Assembly: GCA_030430205.1 (NCBI GenBank)
Contig: JAUIGE010000002.1
Coordinates: 310,001-374,000, forward strand
Reading direction: 5' to 3'
DNA: 64,000 bases
DNA from: Bacteroidia bacterium
GTDB taxonomy: Bacteria > Bacteroidota > Bacteroidia > J057
Shown: piece after piece, positions 33,778-43,772 of the stretch
How positions within the stretch are numbered: position 1 is the first letter of the stretch
Layout of the letters: the number at the start of each line of letters is the position of its first letter
The notes under the pieces: generated by a model
The model's database searches: none
Seen by the model: the letters and a program-made list of their open reading frames with translations, nothing else
Told to the model about the DNA's origin: nothing
Position numbers and translations under genes: made by a program

Positions 33778-35517
33778 CTAAAATTCCATCACATAGAGGA
33801 TAAATCCGTGATTGAACCGGAAGGCATTCGTAGGATCATCTGCATTTTCGAAAGAAAAGCGCTGGAGCTGAGCCGTCAGGTAAATGCCTTCTTTGAAGGT
33901 ATAGCGAAAGCCTGCGCCGAGCAGTTGCTCGCTGTCATTGGCAGAAAACTGTGGAAAGTCTTCCACGGTATTGAATCTATTGATGACAGGCAGGTATTCA
34001 TTTCCGACTGCGGAAAGCGTTTTGAGGCCCAGGAGCAATTCAAAGTTGTTGAACAACTCAGCCTCTATGCCCACATCCAATAAATGGGAGCTGAGGTCTA
34101 TCTGCTCAACGGCGACACCGCCGCGCTCTGTCTTTTCCATCTGGTAGCCCAGGCTGACATCCAGCTCTTTCTGCCAATCCAACCACTTGGCAAGATGTGC
34201 ATCCGCCGAGAGGCGGGCGAGGCTAAAGCTTTTCAGTTCAAAGGTGCCCTGGCCACGTATTTCCCCCATCAATCCCACATCCAGCCCTACTTCGAGGCCT
34301 TCATTGGGCGTTTCATATTGGGCGTTGAGCCATAAGCCCCGGCGGTTGGGCGTTGCCTGCCCGTAGGGCTGGGTATTGCTGAGGCGAGGGTCGTAGGCCA
34401 TGAGGTAATCGTTCAGTTGGTAGGTGTATAGGCCGCGGTCACGGCCCAGGTCATACAAGGTCGTGGGGCGCAGCTGGCGGTCGTTGCCGATGCGGTTGTA
34501 GTACACTTTGGATCGGTCAAAGTCCACCCGCTTGCTCTGGGCTGTGGTGCTGAAAAAATCAGGACCAACATCTCTGAAGCTGGCGGTAAGGCTAAGTCCT
34601 TGCTCAGGCAATTCGATATGGAGGCCCGCTTCCAGAAAGCCATCGCTTTTGTCAAAGGTGAGCACGGAGTCCGTTTCGAGAAAACTCAGGCTGGAGCGAC
34701 CGGCTTCTCCGACAAGTTTTACTTTCAGTTTGTCTTTATTGAGCAAGTTGAGCGCTGCCTCCAGCGAGTAAACCGTATTTCTCATGCCTGAATTGGCATT
34801 TCCCGAATTCAAATCATCAAAGGTATGAACGAGGTTTCCCGTAAGGGTTCCCACCGTTTCATTCATCAGATTCAGCCTGCCTCCTCCTACAAATCGTGAA
34901 GGAACAGTGAAAAAGTCCGTGCCTCGGGTACGTGTGATGAATGCCTGCACGCGGGCTTCTTCTATGACTTGTCCCAGGGCCAGGGCAAAATCTATTTTAG
35001 CCCCCTGATAGCGGCGCATATTGTCCTGGTAGAAATTTTCGTAGTACAAAACCTCTTTCTGTGCTTCGAAAATGCTGGGATTGTTGACGCTGCCTTCTTC
35101 TTCAAAATTATACAGGGTATAAGGGGAAAGGGCCAGGTCCATATCGCCCACATGGTAGCGAAGGACTTCGGCGATCACGCCTTTGGCAAATAATTCCCGC
35201 ACCTCCACGCTGATCCCGCCGCCAAAGAAGCCGCCAAACTCATTGCGCAAACGCAGCGTACTTTGCACCTCTGTGCTTTTGTTGGGGGTAAAATTGAGCT
35301 GGAAATCCAGGAGGGTCTCTCCATCGGTGAGTCGGCTGGCAGAGGTGCTGTCGGTGACAGCTCCTTCAAGTTGAATGTTTTGCAACAATGCCCGGCCATA
35401 GCCATTGAAATTCAGTTTTTGTGTCTCTTCTTCCTGGGCGAAGATCAGGCCCGGCACTAGCAGGCAAGCCAGGCAGCTCAGGTAGAATTTGAGGGAAAAT
35501 GATGTATACTTTTTCAT
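33778..35517 (-). CDS. Outer-membrane beta-barrel-like protein (DUF6029-like)
   Basis: Signal peptide LACLLVPGLIFAQ; alternating amphipathic strands; C-term aromatic ILYVMEF. Confidence 0.65.
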   Translation of the reverse strand: MKKYTSFSLKFYLSCLACLLVPGLIFAQEEETQKLNFNGYGRALLQNIQLEGAVTDSTSASRLTDGETLLDFQLNFTPNKSTEVQSTLRLRNEFGGFFGGGISVEVRELFAKGVIAEVLRYHVGDMDLALSPYTLYNFEEEGSVNNPSIFEAQKEVLYYENFYQDNMRRYQGAKIDFALALGQVIEEARVQAFITRTRGTDFFTVPSRFVGGGRLNLMNETVGTLTGNLVHTFDDLNSGNANSGMRNTVYSLEAALNLLNKDKLKVKLVGEAGRSSLSFLETDSVLTFDKSDGFLEAGLHIELPEQGLSLTASFRDVGPDFFSTTAQSKRVDFDRSKVYYNRIGNDRQLRPTTLYDLGRDRGLYTYQLNDYLMAYDPRLSNTQPYGQATPNRRGLWLNAQYETPNEGLEVGLDVGLMGEIRGQGTFELKSFSLARLSADAHLAKWLDWQKELDVSLGYQMEKTERGGVAVEQIDLSSHLLDVGIEAELFNNFELLLGLKTLSAVGNEYLPVINRFNTVEDFPQFSANDSEQLLGAGFRYTFKEGIYLTAQLQRFSFENADDPTNAFRFNHGFILYVMEF

Positions 35518-35529
35518 GATGATGTCTTA

Positions 35530-37521
35530 TCAAAAGAATATTTTTAGTTCAAAAGTGGTCTCATGGCCTTGATACTGATCAAGGCTGAAGTTGCGGTCGG
35601 CATAGCGCATGCGCCTGTGGCGCAGGTAGATCCCAGCGCCCTGGGCGATGGTCCAGTCGAAGCCTATGCCGTAGGCTTCTCCGAGTTGGTCACGTGGCAG
35701 GGCTGTTTCGACATCCCATTCGGTATCAGCTCCCCCCTGTATCCACTCGCGGCCGAGGTAGCCCGCGAGGATAAATTTGGGGAAGAGTTCATAGTACACA
35801 TCCAGCTCATGGTACTGGCTGAAGATATAGGTGTTTTCATCCATATAGGCGGTCAGGGAGAATTCGCTTTTCGCAGATTGCCATGAGCCCAGGTAGAAGG
35901 CATAGAAAGAATTGCCGGCAATTTTGCCTTTGTATTTCCCGATGATCTCTGCGGAGAGAAAATACTTTTTGTTCAGGGGGGCAGCCGTTCCCGGGTCAAT
36001 ATCTGTTGTCTGCACCCGCTCATAGGTTCCGCGGAAGTAGGTCACCTTCCGGCTATATGGACCTGCGATGGTAGGGCCTGTGGCATTGGCGGGAAAGGGA
36101 TTGTAGATACGTGATATCGCCAGACCATTGATCCGATGATCATAGGAAAGGGTGCTGGTAAGCGCCTCCAATTCCTGCGACATGCCATAGTTGGCTGCCA
36201 GGTTGAAAGAGCCCAGCTTTTTCGTTATGTAGATATTGGCTCCTCGGCGGTTGTGCGCCAATTGCCCCGTGATGGGCATGCCATTGCCGCCTGTCGGTTG
36301 CCCCGACTGGTTGGTTCCAAAAGAGCTGGAAGTAAATTTGGGGTTGGAAAAGGTCTGGATTTCGCTGTTGTTGTTGAAAAAATTCTTTCCGATCTGATAG
36401 AGCTGTACTTCCAGTGGCAGGAAGGTGTATTCTTTGGGAAAGGTGGCGCGCAGCATCAGGGCTTCGCCCCATTTGGAGGTCTCTGTCGGATTGAAATAGC
36501 GCCCTACGCCCATCTCTCCGGTGAATCGTACCTTCGCCAGGCTATAGTCAAAACTCATGGTATTGACCTGAAAACCATTCCGGATGTCCTGGACCGTATC
36601 CAGGAAGGTTCTGCTGTAGAGGGTGTTATAGGCGACATAGTTTGCGCCGAAACTCTTCTTGAGCTGCCCGCCCGTAGCGATACTCGCTACAAAACGGCTG
36701 TCCCCGGCCAGGGGATAGTAGTTGGGCACATTGCCATTGATGCCAGGATTGACGATCACGGGAAGCGTCGCCGCCGGGCTTGTCTGAAAGCCTCCCTGCC
36801 CATTGGAGTTCAGGTTAAATAAACCGCCATTGGGCTGGGTTTTTCCATAAATGGCCTTGAAAGACAAGTTCCCCGGCAGATCACTGCCTTCAAATACAAA
36901 GCCCTGAAAGGCGACATAGCCCCAGCGGGAGTCCCGGCTTACGCTGCCGGTTTCGTAATAGTTGTCATACTTATCGGTATGCGTCGCAGGCTCCCAGGGA
37001 GTCCGCTCAAAAATACTGTAGCGATCCAGGATCTGAAAGGTCCCCATGGTAAAAGGACTGATACTGTACCAGTTGATGCCTCCTGCACGGACGCCAAACT
37101 TTCCGATATCTGTCCGGAAATTGCCGTACATGCTCAGGCCCAGGTTGAGCGTAAGCACATTGTCCTTGTAGGTGCCTGCATAAGGCGAGAAAATAAAAAG
37201 CTCTGTTCCAAAGCTGGCGCGCCCATTGGGGCGGCCACTCACTGTGAGGGAGAGCATCGGCTCCCGATAGCCATCTCCGATTCCTCCGACTATCCTTTCA
37301 TAAGGACTCAGTCCGGGATAGGGAGTGGTCATGTTGCGGTTATACATGAATAGCCGATAATAGCCAAACATGCTCAGCCGATTGAGGGGCGGCTTTCGCC
37401 CTTTGCTGGAGTCTGCCACAGCCTGTGCAGGCTTGTCAGAAGGCGAAGCCATCGGCTGGCCTGCCAGGGGGAGCATGCTGCCTACCAGGAGAAGCAAACA
37501 TCCCAACATACGGTATATCAT
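35530..37521 (-). CDS. Outer-membrane beta-barrel-like protein (663 aa)
   Basis: Signal peptide; Tyr/Gly-rich amphipathic strands; C-term ETTFELKIFF. Confidence 0.65.
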   Translation of the reverse strand: MIYRMLGCLLLLVGSMLPLAGQPMASPSDKPAQAVADSSKGRKPPLNRLSMFGYYRLFMYNRNMTTPYPGLSPYERIVGGIGDGYREPMLSLTVSGRPNGRASFGTELFIFSPYAGTYKDNVLTLNLGLSMYGNFRTDIGKFGVRAGGINWYSISPFTMGTFQILDRYSIFERTPWEPATHTDKYDNYYETGSVSRDSRWGYVAFQGFVFEGSDLPGNLSFKAIYGKTQPNGGLFNLNSNGQGGFQTSPAATLPVIVNPGINGNVPNYYPLAGDSRFVASIATGGQLKKSFGANYVAYNTLYSRTFLDTVQDIRNGFQVNTMSFDYSLAKVRFTGEMGVGRYFNPTETSKWGEALMLRATFPKEYTFLPLEVQLYQIGKNFFNNNSEIQTFSNPKFTSSSFGTNQSGQPTGGNGMPITGQLAHNRRGANIYITKKLGSFNLAANYGMSQELEALTSTLSYDHRINGLAISRIYNPFPANATGPTIAGPYSRKVTYFRGTYERVQTTDIDPGTAAPLNKKYFLSAEIIGKYKGKIAGNSFYAFYLGSWQSAKSEFSLTAYMDENTYIFSQYHELDVYYELFPKFILAGYLGREWIQGGADTEWDVETALPRDQLGEAYGIGFDWTIAQGAGIYLRHRRMRYADRNFSLDQYQGHETTFELKIFF

Positions 37522-37715
37522 AAGCAGTAGATTTTAGGTTATTTCAAATCTACATCTAGCTATATAGATATTGAAATTTCTGCCTACATCAAGAACTCAT
37601 CCCTTTTGCCTGCCCGCTACATCACCAATACATCATGCCTTCAAATGCTTGCATGCGATGATTTCAAGCACTATTTTTTCTTATCCTTTTATTTTCAAGA
37701 CAATATGTATCCATC

Positions 37716-39029
37716 ATGATGAACCGTCAATTATTCCGTATTCTCACGATTAGCTGTTTTTTCTGTCTGGCATTTTTGCCGCTGATCCAGGCCCAGGAGG
37801 GGCCGATAAAAGTGGAGGTCAGAGAAGAAAATGGCAATTTTCAGTTATACCGGGGCGGGCAGCCCTATTATATCAATGGCATAGGCGGGCAGATCTATAT
37901 GGACCGAGGAAAAGCCTATGGCGCCAATTCGGTGCGTACCTGGGGGGCAGATGATGCCATCAAGATACTGGATGAAGCCCATTCAAAGGGGCTCACAGTC
38001 TTGTTTGGCCTGTGGGTAGGGCAGGAGCGGCAGGGCTTTGATTATGATGATGCGAAGGCTGTGAAATCTCAGCTGGCCTATTTTGCCGAAGTGGTAAAAA
38101 GCTATAAGGACCACCCTGCAATTTTGATGTGGGGGATCGGCAATGAAAATGACCTGATGTATGAAAACCGCAAGGTCTGGACGGCGATCAATGACATCGC
38201 GAAGATGATCCACGAAGTGGATCCCAATCACCCCACCATGACCGTCACGGCCGGTCTGGATGTAGCTGAAGTTCAGCTGATCCAGGAGCGGGCCCCCCAT
38301 ATAGATGTATATGGGATCAACACCTATGGCGGCCTGATCGGTATCGATCAGCAGATCCGCAGCTATGGCTGGGAAGGCCCCTATATCATCGCCGAGTGGG
38401 GCCCCAATGGACATTGGGAGGTGCCTAAAACCAAATGGGGAGCCCCCATAGAGCAGACAAGCGCCGTAAAAGCCGCGAAATACCGCGAGCGCTATGAGCA
38501 GGGCATCGCCCGCGATAAGGAGCGCTGCCTGGGATCTTATGTTTTCCTTTGGGGAAATAAGCAGGAAACGACCCCCACCTGGTATGGCCTTTTCCTGGAA
38601 AATGGAGAAGAAACCGAAGTCATGGACGAGCTCGAGTATTGCTGGTCAGGCAAATGGCCCGAGAATCGGGCGCCTCATATTGCCTCTTTTACCCTCGACG
38701 GCAAAGAACCTACGGCCAGTGTCTACCTCAAGCCCGGCAGAAAATATACAGCAGAAACGACCATTACAGATCCCAATGGGGACAAGCTCAGCTATGAGTG
38801 GATCATCCTGGAGTCTGAGATAGGCCTCACGGGCTCAGGAGGAGATGCGGAGGTGAAGCCGGATCAGGTGAAAATAAAAGTCCAGGAAGAAGGGGAGGGA
38901 AAACTCACCTTCAAGGCCCCCAATCAGGAAGGAGGCTATCGCCTCTTTATCTATGCCCGCGATGGCAAAGGCAAGGTGGCTACCGCCAATTTCCCTTTTT
39001 ATGTGCGCATCCATTCGGATTCGAAGTAG
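37716..39029 (+). CDS. Secreted glycoside hydrolase clan A-like (GH2/GH5-like TIM barrel) with C-terminal Ig-like domain
   Basis: GANSVRTWGADD, HPAILMWGIGNENDL, YIIAEWGPNGHW (candidate acid/base and nucleophile Glu). Confidence 0.75.
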   Translation: MMNRQLFRILTISCFFCLAFLPLIQAQEGPIKVEVREENGNFQLYRGGQPYYINGIGGQIYMDRGKAYGANSVRTWGADDAIKILDEAHSKGLTVLFGLWVGQERQGFDYDDAKAVKSQLAYFAEVVKSYKDHPAILMWGIGNENDLMYENRKVWTAINDIAKMIHEVDPNHPTMTVTAGLDVAEVQLIQERAPHIDVYGINTYGGLIGIDQQIRSYGWEGPYIIAEWGPNGHWEVPKTKWGAPIEQTSAVKAAKYRERYEQGIARDKERCLGSYVFLWGNKQETTPTWYGLFLENGEETEVMDELEYCWSGKWPENRAPHIASFTLDGKEPTASVYLKPGRKYTAETTITDPNGDKLSYEWIILESEIGLTGSGGDAEVKPDQVKIKVQEEGEGKLTFKAPNQEGGYRLFIYARDGKGKVATANFPFYVRIHSDSK

Positions 39030-39032
39030 GCA

Positions 39033-41957
39033 TCAAAAATTCATCATATACTCAACCAGGTTGGTATCGCGATCAAGCTCCATCTTTTTGCGCAGCCGGT
39101 ACCGACTGATCTCAACCCCCCTGACGGAGATATTCAGCAGGGGGGCTACCTCCTTGGTCACCAGATTCATGCGCAGATATGCCGCGAGTTTCAGGTCTTT
39201 GGGGGTGAGTTGCGGATACGTTTCCCGCAGTCTTTTGATAAAGTCCTCATGCACCCGGTCAAAGTGATGCTCAAAACTGTTCCAGTTTTCGTCCAGTTTG
39301 ACATCCTGCTCGATGGCCTTGATGATTTGTTTCACTTCCTTTCGCTGGTTTTCAGGCACCTGCTTGCTCAGGCGGGTCAGTTCATTTTTGAGTTTAAAAA
39401 GGATTTCGCTCTTCTGGAGCAGGTGCATGGTTGTAGAAGCGAGTTCCTGCTTTTTGAACTCAATCTCATTGCGGAGCTTGTCATTGCGTAGCTGGAGGAT
39501 CTCGGCTTCGTTTTCTTCCAGCGTTTGTTGAAAAGCGGCTTCTTTCCTCTCCAACTCAGCTTTGCTGGCCTGTACCAAAGCATCTGCTTTCCTGCTCATG
39601 CGCCTTCTGTTGAGGAGAAAAACGCATGCCAATCCCATCAAAAACAGCATTACCCAAAATATCCTTGCAGCGGGTTTGAGATACCAGGGGCTTTCTATTT
39701 CGAAGAAAAAGCTGCTTACCGTACTTGCCGCTCCCAGGTCATTTCTTGCCTGTACCTGAAACTCGTACCTGCCAGAAGCCAGATTGCTGTATTCTTTTTC
39801 CGTTTTTTCATCCCAGGCGGACCAACTTTCATTCAGGCCTTTCAATTGAAAGCGATACTGGGTATGGGCCTTTTCGCTGAACTGAGTGGCTGCAAAGCTG
39901 AAGCGTAACGAATGGATATGGCTCGACAGCAGACATACAGAATCCAAAGCTGATCCAAAGCTCTGGGCACCCCCATATATCAGGCTATCGGCCTGCTGGT
40001 CGAGTACGGTTCTGATATGTATTTTTTGCGGATGGACCACTCCGGAGTTGAAGGAGGGATTATAATGGACAAAACCTCCTTCTGTGGCGATAAAAACATT
40101 GTTTTCGTCCAGGGGAAATACCTGCTCAAAGCCCTCTACCAGGGCAGGTTGTAGCCGGTTAAGTCTCACTTTTTTCAGGGAGTATTCCAATCCTTTGTTT
40201 TCTATTTGTAAAAAACCAAACTCCAGTCCGGCAGAAAACCAGACATTTCCATCAGGTGCTTCCCAGAGCCACCGGGGCGGGGTTTGGGCAAATACACTGT
40301 CAAAAACAGGATGAGGGATAAAGCGATCTTCTGCCGGCAGGTATTTAAACACCCCTTTGAGGGTAGTGAAGATCAACTCATTATAGATGCGGCAGACATT
40401 GACGGAAAAGGAGGAGGGGAGGCCGCTGCTGCTATCGTAGCTGGTGACAGTTTCCAATTGTGTCAGGTCATCAGAAAGTGTCAATTTAAATACCCCCCGG
40501 TAAAAATGGGTGACCCATAAATCGCCGGAGTCTCCTTCCTCCATCACGCGGCTTGACTCACTAAAGCCAGGAATCCGGCTTTCAGCGATCCAGTGCCCTC
40601 CCTGCCTGCGGTAGCGCACCAGGCCGTCATAGGTGCCTCCTACGGCATAGCCGGGATGATGACGCAAAGGCAGAAACTTCCAGGCTCCCGCCACCTGTGA
40701 TAGCTGCTGGTTTTGATTTTTATAGGAAAAAAATGCGCCTTCATGGCGTCCTACCCACAGGCTGTCGCCCCACTCAGACAATGCCCATACCTGCCCTGAG
40801 AAGCCAGGGATAAGCTGAAATGACAAAGCCTGATGCGCAGGCCAGCTATGGGCGTAGACCCCCTGGTTGGTTCCCAGGTACATTTTGCCGTCATGAAATG
40901 CGGAAGTATAGCCTGTCCCTTCTATGCCTTCGGTAGGCCCCAGTATGCTGAAAGGGGAGTTTATTTCCACATAATTCAGGCCGTTGTCCAGCCCCAGCCA
41001 GAGATGCCCCTGCCTGTCCTGGAGCATGCTGAGCACGGTATTGTTGGTGAGGCCCTGCTCTTTGTTGATGTGCCAGATGACATCGCCCTGTGGGTTGCTG
41101 AGCAAAAGGCCATTTTGCGGACTGCCAAAGGCAAAGTTGCCGTCCTGAAGGCGGATACCGCAGTAGGCCTGGTATTTTTTCAAAAAATCATGTGCCTGGC
41201 CCGAACTTTCCACAAAATGCTTTCCATCATAATAAAAGATACCTTTTTGCGCCGTTATGACCCGGATTTTGTCGCCTTCCATGGGGAGGATGCTGGCTAA
41301 AGTGATTTGCTTCAGCCTCTCCCCATCCGGAACGGGTTGAAGCAGAAAGGATTCGTTCAGTTCCATCAGGCCTTTTTGCCAATCATGTACATATAGCTTT
41401 TTCCCCAGCTGATAAGCATTGTCAAATCGGCTGTCCTCTTCAGCTTTCAATAAGCTGATCTGCTTCCCATCCCATCGCATGATCATATTTTGGGCTACGC
41501 CTATGATGCCCCCCTCTGTCACAAAAGTCTTCCAGACATCATCGAAGCTGCGTTGTTCTTTTGGAAAAAAAGGCAGCAGGGAATGGAAAACATTTTCCCC
41601 TTTTTCATTTGCCCTGAAGTAGCCCCATTCTCCCTGCCCTCCGACAAATAATCGCCCCTCGCCATCCAACGCCAGAGAGCGGGCGATGGTGTGATTCGGA
41701 AGTGCATACCTCCGCCAATTCACACCATCAAACTCCAGCAATCCATGGTTGTTGCCAATATAGATCAGGTCCCTTTCATCCTGGACGAAAGCCCAGTTTT
41801 GGGTGCCTGCCTGGTATGTGGATTTGGAATAATGGGTGATAAAAGGGCTACCCGGGCGATAGCCCTGAGCCTGGATGAGCCCCAGGCCCTGCACGCCCAA
41901 AATGATCCACCAGACGGCTTTGTAAATCCCCTGAACCGCTACCTTTTTCATAATCAT
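39033..41957 (-). CDS. SusR-like one-component regulator: periplasmic beta-propeller + Y_Y_Y + TM + coiled coil + LuxR-like HTH
   Basis: GHLWLGLDNGLNYVEINSPF; YRFQLKGLNESWSAWDEKTEKEYSNLASGRYEFQVQARN; LTPKDLKLAAYLRMNLVTKEVAPLLNISVRGVEISRYRLRKKM. Confidence 0.85.
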   Translation of the reverse strand: MIMKKVAVQGIYKAVWWIILGVQGLGLIQAQGYRPGSPFITHYSKSTYQAGTQNWAFVQDERDLIYIGNNHGLLEFDGVNWRRYALPNHTIARSLALDGEGRLFVGGQGEWGYFRANEKGENVFHSLLPFFPKEQRSFDDVWKTFVTEGGIIGVAQNMIMRWDGKQISLLKAEEDSRFDNAYQLGKKLYVHDWQKGLMELNESFLLQPVPDGERLKQITLASILPMEGDKIRVITAQKGIFYYDGKHFVESSGQAHDFLKKYQAYCGIRLQDGNFAFGSPQNGLLLSNPQGDVIWHINKEQGLTNNTVLSMLQDRQGHLWLGLDNGLNYVEINSPFSILGPTEGIEGTGYTSAFHDGKMYLGTNQGVYAHSWPAHQALSFQLIPGFSGQVWALSEWGDSLWVGRHEGAFFSYKNQNQQLSQVAGAWKFLPLRHHPGYAVGGTYDGLVRYRRQGGHWIAESRIPGFSESSRVMEEGDSGDLWVTHFYRGVFKLTLSDDLTQLETVTSYDSSSGLPSSFSVNVCRIYNELIFTTLKGVFKYLPAEDRFIPHPVFDSVFAQTPPRWLWEAPDGNVWFSAGLEFGFLQIENKGLEYSLKKVRLNRLQPALVEGFEQVFPLDENNVFIATEGGFVHYNPSFNSGVVHPQKIHIRTVLDQQADSLIYGGAQSFGSALDSVCLLSSHIHSLRFSFAATQFSEKAHTQYRFQLKGLNESWSAWDEKTEKEYSNLASGRYEFQVQARNDLGAASTVSSFFFEIESPWYLKPAARIFWVMLFLMGLACVFLLNRRRMSRKADALVQASKAELERKEAAFQQTLEENEAEILQLRNDKLRNEIEFKKQELASTTMHLLQKSEILFKLKNELTRLSKQVPENQRKEVKQIIKAIEQDVKLDENWNSFEHHFDRVHEDFIKRLRETYPQLTPKDLKLAAYLRMNLVTKEVAPLLNISVRGVEISRYRLRKKMELDRDTNLVEYMMNF

Positions 41958-42126
41958 ATCACATGATGTAATGGTGATGTAATATAACGCTTTAATGATG
42001 TATGCAAAGTGAGCCAGCTTGTATGGCCCTTTTCAGAATCAGCTTCTAACTTATGGAAATCTTTAAATAGCTAAATAGTTTACTTATGCAGCGAATAATC
42101 ACCCCCTTATCTAACCCGCTTGTCTC

Positions 42127-43731
42127 ATGAAGAATAAAAATACCACACTCGTTTTGATCTCCCTGATAGTCGCTTTGGGCGGCTTTTTGATGGGATTTGA
42201 TGCATCGGTGATCTCCGGTGTCAATAAGTTTATCACCATTGAGTTCGAACTCAGTGATATAGAATTGGGCTGGGCTGTGGCCTCGCTCACGCTCAGCTCT
42301 ACCCTGGCCATGTTTGTGGCCGGACCTCTCAGCGACCGCTACGGCCGAAAGCGCATGCTGACCCTTGCAGCCATCCTCTATGCCGTTTCTGCCATAGGCT
42401 CTGCCCTGGCACCTTCATTTATCATTTTGGTTATCGCCAGGATGATAGGCGGCATCGGCGTAGGCTTTTCTTTGATTTTGGCACCTATGTATATCGCCGA
42501 GCTTGCGCCAGCCAGGATGCGGGGGCGGCTGGTTTCCTTCAACCAGCTCAACATTGTCATCGGTATCTCTGTTGCTTTTTTTACCAACTACCTGATCCTC
42601 CAACTGGGGAAATCGGATGCCGCCTGGGCGCAGAACCTGAAACTGGATGACTACAACTGGCGTTGGATGCTGGGGCTGGAGGCCCTGCCTGCCATACTGT
42701 ATTTCCTGGGCCTGAGCTTTGTGCCACAGAGTCCGCGCTGGCTGATGATGAAGGGCAAATTTGACCAGGCCATGGCCATCATGAGGCGGGCAGGAGGCAA
42801 GGATGATGAAATCCAAAAACAAATGGCTGATGTGAAAAACAGCCTTCAATCCAGCGGAGGCGAAGCCTCGCGCAATTACCTCGACCTTTTGAAACCTGCC
42901 CTAAAACTTGTGCTTGTCATCGGAATTGTGATCGGGGCTTTGCAGCAGCTTACAGGCATCAACTCTGTATTTTTCTATGCACCCATGATTTTTGAGCAAT
43001 CCGGAGCAGGAGAGGATGCCTCTTTCACACAAGCGATCCTCGTAGGTCTGATCAACCTGGTTTTTACGGTCGTGGCCATCCTGTTTATTGACAGATTGGG
43101 CCGCAAGCCTCTGCTGGTGACAGGCGTAGCAGGAATTGTCTTGTGCATGGGATTATTGTCTTACCAATTTGGCCAGGCTACTTATAGCCTGACAGACAGC
43201 AGCTTTGAGGCCTTTGCAGAGGTTCCAGAAGGGGAAAAAGAGCCCAAAATCAAGGCGGAATATACAGCAGCCATGCTGGAGTTTAAGGATCAAACTTTTG
43301 ACAACGATGTAGATTTCAAAAATGCCCTCAAGGCAAAAATAGGCAAAGAAGAATTCAAGAAAATTGAATCCATTGTGATCACACAAGCCATCAAAAACCT
43401 GGATGCCAACCTCGTTTTGCTTGCTGTTTTGGGCTTTGTGGCCTTCTTTGCTGTGTCCATAGGGCCTGTCATGTGGGTGCTATTCTCAGAACTTTTCCCC
43501 AACTATATCCGGGGAATTGCCATCTCCTTTGTGGGCTTTATCAACTCGGGCGTGAGTTTTTCCGTGCAACTTGTCTTTCCCTGGGAACTCAATACACTCG
43601 GAAATGCAATGACATTTCTGATCTACGGCGCCATTTGCGCAGTAGGGCTTATCTTCATTGTCCTTGTCGTTCCGGAGACCAAAGGAAAATCCCTGGAAGA
43701 ACTGGAGGCTATGTTGGTAAAAAAGGATTAA
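42127..43731 (+). CDS. MFS sugar porter
   Basis: GFLMGFDASVISG, GPLSDRYGRKRML, QQLTGINSVFFYAPMIFEQSG, DRLGRKPLL, VPETKGKSLEELE. Confidence 0.93.
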   Translation: MKNKNTTLVLISLIVALGGFLMGFDASVISGVNKFITIEFELSDIELGWAVASLTLSSTLAMFVAGPLSDRYGRKRMLTLAAILYAVSAIGSALAPSFIILVIARMIGGIGVGFSLILAPMYIAELAPARMRGRLVSFNQLNIVIGISVAFFTNYLILQLGKSDAAWAQNLKLDDYNWRWMLGLEALPAILYFLGLSFVPQSPRWLMMKGKFDQAMAIMRRAGGKDDEIQKQMADVKNSLQSSGGEASRNYLDLLKPALKLVLVIGIVIGALQQLTGINSVFFYAPMIFEQSGAGEDASFTQAILVGLINLVFTVVAILFIDRLGRKPLLVTGVAGIVLCMGLLSYQFGQATYSLTDSSFEAFAEVPEGEKEPKIKAEYTAAMLEFKDQTFDNDVDFKNALKAKIGKEEFKKIESIVITQAIKNLDANLVLLAVLGFVAFFAVSIGPVMWVLFSELFPNYIRGIAISFVGFINSGVSFSVQLVFPWELNTLGNAMTFLIYGAICAVGLIFIVLVVPETKGKSLEELEAMLVKKD

Positions 43732-43772
43732 TATTCGAACTCAATTATATTCTCATCATTCAATCTCATCAA

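Noticed and set aside
43473-43772. N-terminal extension of the GH16 ORF
   Set aside because: Overlaps the MFS gene in another frame; lipoprotein signal peptide starts at 43773.
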